In this document: piece after piece, positions 32,062-37,611 of the stretch | Numbering within the stretch: position 1 is the first letter of the stretch | How the letters are laid out: every line of letters begins with the position of its first letter | Source: Acidimicrobiaceae bacterium | Lineage (GTDB): Bacteria > Actinomycetota > Acidimicrobiia > Acidimicrobiales > RAAP-2 | Assembly (NCBI GenBank): GCA_947456095.1 | Contig: CANGPX010000007.1 | Span: forward strand, 1-37,611 | Direction of reading: 5' to 3' | Length of the DNA stretch: 37,611 nt | Notes under the pieces: model-generated | Seen by the model: the letters and a program-made list of their open reading frames with translations, nothing else | Told to the model about the DNA's origin: nothing | Databases searched by the model: none | Program-made: the position numbers and the translations under genes

Positions 32062-33324
32062 CTAGCAGCGAGCAGCAAAGACCTTGGCCGCCTCGATCAC
32101 TGCGGCAAGGTCAATCGTCGCAAGTTGGCCCCTCTCAACCACTCGCCGCCCACGCGACCACACCTCAACAACATCTGCGCGAGACGCCGCGTAGACAATC
32201 GCACTCACTGGATCATGAACTGGGTTGAGTGCAGGTGAACTTGCGTCGAGTACCACGAGATCTGCGTCAAAGCCGACTTTGAGGACACCGGTGCTGTCGC
32301 CAACACCAAGTGCGGCAGCTCCATGGCGGGTTGCCATGGCAAGCACCTCACTCGCCGGCAGCGCGGTGGCATCGCCACTGTTCACCTTCGCCATCAGCGC
32401 CGCCATGCGCATGGCTTGGTAGAGATCAAGATCATTGGACGATGCCGGACCATCAGTGCCAAGTGCGACGGTTGCCCCAGCGGCAAGCAAATCCGTCACT
32501 CGACAAAAGCCAGACGCGAGTTTCATATTGGAAAGTGGGCAGTGCGCCACAGCGGTGCGCGTTGCCCCGAGCAGTGCCACCTCGTCATTGGTCAACCACA
32601 CACCATGGGCGAGCACCGAGGTTAGACCGAGCAGCCCGGCGTCATGGAGCACGCCAATAGGACGCTTACCGGTCTTTTCGACCACGTCTTGAACTTCTGC
32701 TTCGGTTTCTGCTGCATGAATGGTGAAGCGAGCCTCATGGCGCTGACGAAGATCTGCCACAAGACCGAGTTCTTCTTCGGTCATCGTGTAGGTCCCATGG
32801 GCCACCACCCACTCCCACGGTGAGGCCTCAAAGCGCTCGAGACCAACAGCAATGGAGGCAGTATCGGGCGAGGGAAAGCCAATAAACGTCGGCCCGGTGT
32901 TCAAGGAGAATCCAAGTGACGCGGCAGTTTCCACCGCTACTTCTGGCCAGAAGTACATGTCGAGTGCACGCACCGAACCGGCGAGAAACGATTCTGCAAT
33001 TGCCAGGCTGATCCCAGTTCGAATGGCTGATTCATCAAGAAGGGCTGCTTCGAGCGGAAAGATCCGTGCCAGAAACGCTTCCAAATTTCGGTCGTCAGCA
33101 ACGCCTCTGAACAAGGTCATCGCGAGATGACTATGGGCATTGATGAGGGCCGGGTGAACAATTCCACCTCGCGCATCAACAATGTCGCAGCCGTCGGTGT
33201 TCACCGAAGCCGTTGGACCAATGGCGTCAATGGAGTTACCACTGATCACGATGGTGGCACCGAACAGCACAGTGTTGTCCTCGTCCCCGGTGACGACAGT
33301 TGCATTGATGATGGCGGTGTTCAT
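32062..33324 (-). CDS. Cytosine-deaminase-like amidohydrolase, MTA/SAH deaminase group
   Basis: A 420-residue metal-dependent hydrolase. His64 and His66 in NAHSHLAM, His203 and Glu206 in IHAAETEAE, His240 in LAHGVWL and Asp291 in LGTDGPASSND give the complete active site. CPLSNMKLASG and the small N- and C-terminal beta domain agree with the 5'-methylthioadenosine/S-adenosylhomocysteine deaminase group. MTA is a by-product of spermidine synthesis, which suits the pot genes, but other deaminases or hydrolases (such as 8-oxoguanine or s-triazine type) share these motifs. Its start overlaps the NERD gene stop by four bases (ATGA, 33321–33324). Confidence 0.85.
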   Translation of the reverse strand: MNTAIINATVVTGDEDNTVLFGATIVISGNSIDAIGPTASVNTDGCDIVDARGGIVHPALINAHSHLAMTLFRGVADDRNLEAFLARIFPLEAALLDESAIRTGISLAIAESFLAGSVRALDMYFWPEVAVETAASLGFSLNTGPTFIGFPSPDTASIAVGLERFEASPWEWVVAHGTYTMTEEELGLVADLRQRHEARFTIHAAETEAEVQDVVEKTGKRPIGVLHDAGLLGLTSVLAHGVWLTNDEVALLGATRTAVAHCPLSNMKLASGFCRVTDLLAAGATVALGTDGPASSNDLDLYQAMRMAALMAKVNSGDATALPASEVLAMATRHGAAALGVGDSTGVLKVGFDADLVVLDASSPALNPVHDPVSAIVYAASRADVVEVWSRGRRVVERGQLATIDLAAVIEAAKVFAARC

Positions 33325-34910
33325 CGCGGGCCCACGAGCCCCAAGACCTCGCCAACTTCACGGCTCGAGATGACGACGAGTTCCTCGTTGGCTCGGCTGA
33401 CCGAGGTGTAAAGCTCGGCGAGGTCCAAAGCGGTGAGGTGGTCGGCCACAAAGATCAGCCGATCCACATCGAGACCTTTCAAGCGTCGAACGGTCTCGCA
33501 CACCACTGCACCTTCGTTGCCACGTTCCTCGAATCGCACAAGGCCGAGTTCACTCGAGAGACGATCTCGGTAGCTGCCAGAAATGGTGAGGACCCACGTC
33601 GTGAGATCACTTTCGCTGCCGAGTGCTGCTCGAACGGCGGCGACCACGTCATCTTCCGTTGTTGCTTCGCTCCACGTGATGGCCGAGGAGAACGGTTCTT
33701 TGTTTGGGCTTGCTGCGCCCTGGAGGCGCCTTCTGAGCAACTGAGCAATTGCCGGGCCGTTGCGGCCATTGCTCAACAGCTCTGCTTTGGCCCAACGGTC
33801 GTCAAAGAAGGCGAGGGAAAATTCATGGTCTCGGAGATTCTGGCGAGGATCGGCCACGGCAAAGAGTCTTCCCCCTGGGACGACCAGCTGCTCGAGGAGG
33901 TCCAGCCACTCTTTGGGGAAATCTTGCGCTTCGTCGACGATCACCGTGTCGAAGGTGAGGGGACGATCACAAAGAACGCCTCGAGCAACACTTGGCAAGT
34001 TGTCCCAGTAGTGCTGAAGTTTGGTGCCGTCAGCTGGAGCCGAGGTCCCGCAGTGCTGTTCCAACAGGCGCAAGAACGGCGAGACCGTAATTTGCGAAAA
34101 GGCGCTGAGTTCTTCGCCCAAGGCCTTGGCCAGCGGGTCGTTGTACATCGTGAACAGCACACGCTCACCTCGCCGTGCCGCGCTCTTGGCCCAAGCCACG
34201 GCAAGTCGGGTCTTTCCCGTACCGGCACTGCCGCTCACCAGCACTCGCTTGTTGCGGTCAAGGGTTTCAAGAACCTTGGTTTCGGCAATGAGGCGCTGCT
34301 CCATTCTTGAGCGAACGAGTTGTCGAAGGGCTGCTCGAGAATTGATGAGGTGGGCATCAGGGCACAACACGGCCAACACCTGCTGGAAGCGTTCTTCGCC
34401 GAGTGGTTCGGCGTAGGCATCGGCCTCACACAAGTTCAAAACCGCGTTATGCACATCGGCCAAGTCCGCCGCACCGAAGAGTTGTCGCTGGTGCAACTGT
34501 GGACCAAGTGCACCAGTCACGACAATGGTCTCAGGACTGGCAATAGCAAAGCGGATGTCGTTGTAGCCGTGGGTCAACAGGCCCTCGAGGGCTTTTGCCA
34601 AATATCTGCGCTGGGCTCGCACTTGGTCAAGAGGGTCGTTGTCCAAGGCCTTGCCATCGAAGTAGAAGAACTGGCCGCCTTCGACGTAAAAGGGGAAGGA
34701 CTTCACTTCAATAATCACGAGGCCGTAGTGCGGGTGCACGACAAGAAGGTCAAGTTCACGCTCGCCGGGGAGATCGTCTAAGCGAAGCTCCATGGATGGG
34801 ATGAGTACCCAGTCGTCACCCAACTGGTCGTGCAGGGCCGAATACACCGCGTATTCAGCATTGTTCTTGAAGCGATCCCTGTTCATTTTGTCCGGGATTG
34901 GCAGTGCCAC
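33321..34910 (-). CDS. NERD nuclease-domain–superfamily 1 helicase fusion
   Basis: A 529-residue protein. Residues about 12–125 form a NERD domain with a PD-(D/E)xK-like core: Asp54 in ERELDLLVV and Glu68-Val-Lys70 in IIEVKSF. A UvrD/Rep-type SF1 helicase follows, with Walker A GSAGTGKTR (227–235), Walker B VIVDEAQD (323–330), an AVADPRQN segment (351–358, motif III-like) and a C-terminal YTSVSRANEELVVIS (motif VI). The two-part build suggests a nuclease-helicase for DNA repair or phage defence. GTG 34910 has AAGG upstream. It heads the seven-gene minus-strand run and is divergent from an AAA ATPase. Confidence 0.88.
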   Translation of the reverse strand: MALPIPDKMNRDRFKNNAEYAVYSALHDQLGDDWVLIPSMELRLDDLPGERELDLLVVHPHYGLVIIEVKSFPFYVEGGQFFYFDGKALDNDPLDQVRAQRRYLAKALEGLLTHGYNDIRFAIASPETIVVTGALGPQLHQRQLFGAADLADVHNAVLNLCEADAYAEPLGEERFQQVLAVLCPDAHLINSRAALRQLVRSRMEQRLIAETKVLETLDRNKRVLVSGSAGTGKTRLAVAWAKSAARRGERVLFTMYNDPLAKALGEELSAFSQITVSPFLRLLEQHCGTSAPADGTKLQHYWDNLPSVARGVLCDRPLTFDTVIVDEAQDFPKEWLDLLEQLVVPGGRLFAVADPRQNLRDHEFSLAFFDDRWAKAELLSNGRNGPAIAQLLRRRLQGAASPNKEPFSSAITWSEATTEDDVVAAVRAALGSESDLTTWVLTISGSYRDRLSSELGLVRFEERGNEGAVVCETVRRLKGLDVDRLIFVADHLTALDLAELYTSVSRANEELVVISSREVGEVLGLVGPR

Positions 34911-35011
34911 GATGCCTTCTTTTCTTCTCGAAACTTGCTCTGTTCACCGTATCGCTTTCGCCGAATGGTCGATAACTGGCAAGTGCGACTCGCGATGGCA
35001 CACCACACCCC

Positions 35012-35017
35012 TAGAGT
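35012..35017 (+). promoter_or_regulatory. Candidate -10 box of the AAA ATPase gene
   Basis: TAGAGT in the 148-base interval between the divergent NERD and AAA genes would give a leader of about 35 bases to ATG 35059. No clear -35 box is visible and the start codon itself is not certain, so this is tentative. Confidence 0.25.
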
Positions 35018-35058
35018 CACCAATCCACCATTTTGAGCAAGACGTCGAGCAACAGCCG

Positions 35059-36171
35059 ATGAACAAAGGGAGTGCCTTGAACATTTCACCTGAGCCAGAA
35101 GCCATGACCGCACACTCAGTGCCACTCATCCGCTCTCGTACCTTCTCCTACTTAGAAGGTGCGCTTGAGTTGGAAGTCATGGCGAGCAACCACGATGCCT
35201 CGCTCCCACATTCGGGCCGTGTTTGGCTCACCCATGCTCCCGACCTCGACGTCACCTTGGAAGTCCTGCTTGATGCTCTTCCAGCCGATGCGAAAGTCAC
35301 GCGTACGTTCTTCACCGAACACAACCTCGTGGTGCTGGTCCGTGGTGAAACCTTTGTGGCAAAGATCGACTGCCACATGTCGACGCTCGACATGGAATTC
35401 GCCGCTACCTCGCATGAAGAGGTCAAGACCATTGCCAAAGCCTTCGAAGATGCCCTCGAGTACTCGCCACCTGCCAATGAAGCCATCACGGTTGGGGTCT
35501 GGGGTGGAGGGGAAATCCTCTATCGCGACCACAAAGATCCCGTTGATTGGGCCGAGATTGCCGAGAACTACACCGAAGGCACCCGTGAGGCCTTGAGCCA
35601 GTTGATGCTCCAAGTGGCTGAAACCCCCCGCTCTGGAAAGATCATTTTGTGGCACGGTGAGCCTGGAACCGGCAAGTCGTGGGCACTGCGTTCGCTCGTC
35701 AGCTCATGGCGCGACTGGTGTCAAGCCAACCTCATCTTGGATCCAGAAGCCGCCTTTGCCGACCCGAAGTACGTCGCTCAGTTACTGAAAGCTCAAGGTA
35801 CAACCAAGCATCGGCTGCTCATCTGTGAAGACGCCGACTCGCTCGTCAGTTCCCGAGAAGGGCGCGAAGGGCGCTTGGAGCGAATCTTGAATATGGCTGA
35901 CGGTCTCGTTGGCCAGGGCTCAAACGTCATGATCTTGATCACGACCAATGCCGGACCGGACCGCCTCGACCCAGCAGTCAGTCGTCCGGGGCGCTGCTTT
36001 GCCAACATTGCCTTCAACCGTTTCACGTTGGAAGAAACCAAGGCCCGAGTGAAGGGCTCAGGGCTTCGGGTGAAAGCAGCAATGACGCTGGCGGAGACCT
36101 ACAACGTCAACCGTCGTGACCAGCAGATTCAAGACACGAAGGTCGAAGCCTCGGTCGGCCAGTACTTGTAG
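35059..36171 (+). CDS. AAA-family ATPase (DUF5925-like N-terminus)
   Basis: A protein of about 370 residues. The C-terminal AAA module has Walker A GEPGTGKS (200–207), Walker B LLICEDAD (253–260), sensor 1 TTN (295–297) and the SRPGR box (308–312, arginine finger region). The N-terminal half (about residues 20–190) resembles the DUF5925 domain paired with AAA in actinobacteria, including VTRTFFTEHNLVVLVRG and YRDHKDPVDW. Its job is unknown; AAA proteins remodel proteins or DNA. Start ATG 35059 or ATG 35104; neither has a clear Shine-Dalgarno. The upstream frame from 34792 is rejected because it runs over the divergent gene. Confidence 0.85.
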   Translation: MNKGSALNISPEPEAMTAHSVPLIRSRTFSYLEGALELEVMASNHDASLPHSGRVWLTHAPDLDVTLEVLLDALPADAKVTRTFFTEHNLVVLVRGETFVAKIDCHMSTLDMEFAATSHEEVKTIAKAFEDALEYSPPANEAITVGVWGGGEILYRDHKDPVDWAEIAENYTEGTREALSQLMLQVAETPRSGKIILWHGEPGTGKSWALRSLVSSWRDWCQANLILDPEAAFADPKYVAQLLKAQGTTKHRLLICEDADSLVSSREGREGRLERILNMADGLVGQGSNVMILITTNAGPDRLDPAVSRPGRCFANIAFNRFTLEETKARVKGSGLRVKAAMTLAETYNVNRRDQQIQDTKVEASVGQYL

Positions 36172-36175
36172 GTCG

Positions 36176-37483
36176 CTAACCCTCGAGGGAAGCGTCGTGA
36201 TGTTTTTGCTGCAGTCGAGCGGTGTAGATCGAGTAGCCATCGATGTGGCGCACCATCCACGTCGCAATGACGGTTGCAAGCAGGAGCGGCACCGAAAGCC
36301 CAAATCCCGTATGGGTGAGTTCAGCGACAAGCACCATGCCAGCGAGTGGCGCCTGCATAGAGGCGCCAATCATGGCGGCGGCGGCAATGAGGGCAAAGGC
36401 TCCAGTTGGCGCTCCGGCCCAGACATGGCTCCACCCGGTAGCAAACAGTGCGCCGAGCAGTGCTCCAGCCGCAAGCGTTGGGGTGAAGAGACCACCAGCT
36501 GCTCCACCTTCAAGCACCGAAGCCGTCATGAGTGGCTTGAGCACCAACAAGATCAGCAGCAGGCTTGGGGCCCCAAGCCCCAAGAATGCATCGTGGGCAA
36601 GGCCAATGCCGTTGCCAAAGAGCTGTGGATAGCGAAAGCCAACGACCCCAAGGACACCGCAAGCAAGCGGCAAGGCCCACAAAACATGTGCGCCCTTCGC
36701 CCGGTTGTGCGAGACCCAACTGATGAGCCGGACAAACACCACCGAGAACAGCCCAACGAGAAGTCCAACCAACAAACTCCCCGCCACAATCGAGGGGGTG
36801 ACGGTGAAGTTGGCGACATCGTCATACAGCGCATGATTTGGCAAGGTCAGCCATGACGTGAGTGTTGCCAACATGGCTGCAGCCATTGCCGGGAGCACCG
36901 TTGGAAGGGCCAATGATCCACACAGCACTTCCGCGGTGAACAGCGCTCCACCAATTGGGACGTTGTACACAGCGGCAAATCCCGCGCCCGCGCCACAGGC
37001 AACAAGCAACCGTCGTTGCGGCGAGGTCAAGTGCAACCACTTGGCGATCAAGGTACCGGACACTCCACCCATGAGTTTCGGAGCCGCTTCACGGCCAATG
37101 GAAGCGCCAAGGCCGACCACGACAATGGAGGTCACCGAGGTGAGAAAACTCCTGCGGAGCGAGAGTTCACCGTCGCCATTCCATACGGCTTCGTCAACTT
37201 CGGTTTTTTCATTTGGAAGAAGTCGTCGAATGAGATACCACGAAACGCCACCAATCACCCCGGCCAACAACAACGCGCTCAGTCTCCGAGTGTTCGAAGC
37301 TGCTGCAACGGCCGCTTGATAGGTGTCATGGCTTCCGCCAAAGGCAAGTTCTTCAACCACCTTCAAGATCCACATCAAAAGATCGCCGAAAAGTCCAGCA
37401 GCAATTGAGGTGAACACGAGCGCCACCCAAAACGTGACAGAAAGCGCTGCAGGGCCATCATCGGTGGCATTTGGTTGTTCCAT
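36176..37483 (-). CDS. ClC-family chloride channel/transporter
   Basis: A 435-residue membrane protein of the ClC fold. The gating glutamate is Glu132 in GASIGREAAPKLMG (canonical GREGP with Gly→Ala). AGFAAVYNVPIGGALFTAE (168–185), GGLFTPTLAAG (330–340) and GYSIYTARL (Tyr420, like Tyr445 of E. coli ClC) are also present. Two substitutions matter: the GSGIP selectivity motif is missing before helix E, and the position of the proton glutamate Glu203 of E. coli ClC is Val186. Both occur in channel-type members, so passive Cl− conduction is possible. ATG 37483 has GAGGTG upstream; the frame opens earlier, at 37609, near the window edge. Confidence 0.88.
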   Translation of the reverse strand: MEQPNATDDGPAALSVTFWVALVFTSIAAGLFGDLLMWILKVVEELAFGGSHDTYQAAVAAASNTRRLSALLLAGVIGGVSWYLIRRLLPNEKTEVDEAVWNGDGELSLRRSFLTSVTSIVVVGLGASIGREAAPKLMGGVSGTLIAKWLHLTSPQRRLLVACGAGAGFAAVYNVPIGGALFTAEVLCGSLALPTVLPAMAAAMLATLTSWLTLPNHALYDDVANFTVTPSIVAGSLLVGLLVGLFSVVFVRLISWVSHNRAKGAHVLWALPLACGVLGVVGFRYPQLFGNGIGLAHDAFLGLGAPSLLLILLVLKPLMTASVLEGGAAGGLFTPTLAAGALLGALFATGWSHVWAGAPTGAFALIAAAAMIGASMQAPLAGMVLVAELTHTGFGLSVPLLLATVIATWMVRHIDGYSIYTARLQQKHHDASLEG

Positions 37484-37611
37484 CGCACCTCGTCCAGACG
37501 CGATGCGCTTTTTGATGACGGGTTGTGGGAACCGCTGACGCTCAGATTTCCGCTCTTGCATCTCTTCACCGATCAGGTTGCCCGTGCGTACCGTACTGTA
37601 GGTGACCATTG

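Noticed and set aside
33438-34310. Plus-strand frame opposite the NERD–helicase gene
   Set aside because: Overlaps clear helicase motifs on the other strand; composition is not protein-like.
1-37611. tRNA, rRNA, CRISPR arrays, insertion sequences, prophage or integrase
   Set aside because: No cloverleaf, regularly spaced repeats, transposase or integrase motifs seen by eye on either strand; a tool scan (tRNAscan, Infernal) would settle small RNAs.

Overview
The window looks like a chromosomal segment from an actinobacterium (Actinomycetota). Supporting signs are the DUF2510–DUF4328 architecture, an F420-type luciferase-like oxidoreductase, GTG/TTG starts, moderately high GC, and several genes with a TANNNT hexamer about 6 bases before the start codon and no Shine-Dalgarno, the pattern of leaderless mRNAs. 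Acidimicrobiia would fit, but that is inference. It carries about 34 protein genes packed tightly on both strands. I found no rRNA, tRNA, CRISPR array, insertion sequence or phage module, and no gene-free stretch above 300 bases.

Layout. 1–4322 (+): tail of an unknown gene, a DUF2510/DUF4328 membrane protein, a nitrobindin/FABP-like barrel, an acyl-CoA dehydrogenase, a small TTG-start membrane protein and an MFS exporter. 4336–8825 (−): an OsmC-like peroxidase, a TlpA-like thioredoxin, a secreted propeller-like protein translationally coupled to a polytopic membrane protein with a C-terminal SCO1/SenC domain, and a CBS-pair protein; the middle three suggest an envelope thiol/copper module. 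8983–11832 (+): a SnoaL-like protein and a secreted CocE/NonD hydrolase. 11865–14557 (−): dat-ddc, a two-gene route from aspartate semialdehyde to 1,3-diaminopropane. 14724–17596: an SDR divergent from an amidohydrolase and a class II aldolase-fold protein. 17599–20774 (−): a TauE/SafE permease and a large YfhO-like membrane protein. 21022–21578 (+): a ribbon-helix-helix/MazF toxin-antitoxin pair. 21647–24263 (+): a coupled crotonase–LLM oxidoreductase–SDR operon. 24260–26165 (−): an ECF sigma factor and a large single-pass partner. 26286–26939 (+): a YkgJ-type cysteine-cluster protein.

26943–34910 (−) is one near-continuous seven-gene run: NERD nuclease–helicase, MTA/SAH-deaminase-like amidohydrolase, PotA, PotD, PotB, PotC and PurU, mostly joined by 1–4 base overlaps. 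Divergent from its head is a DUF5925-like AAA ATPase (35059–36171), and the window closes with a ClC-family chloride protein (36176–37483, −).

The parts most worth attention are the polyamine theme (dat-ddc, and potADBC with an MTA/SAH deaminase), the NERD nuclease–helicase facing an AAA ATPase (a possible defence or repair pair), the SCO-domain fusion with its thiol-redox neighbours, several enzymes with substituted catalytic residues (acyl-CoA dehydrogenase, crotonase, class II aldolase, ClC), and the repeated leaderless promoter spacing. None is proven to be a new system from sequence alone.
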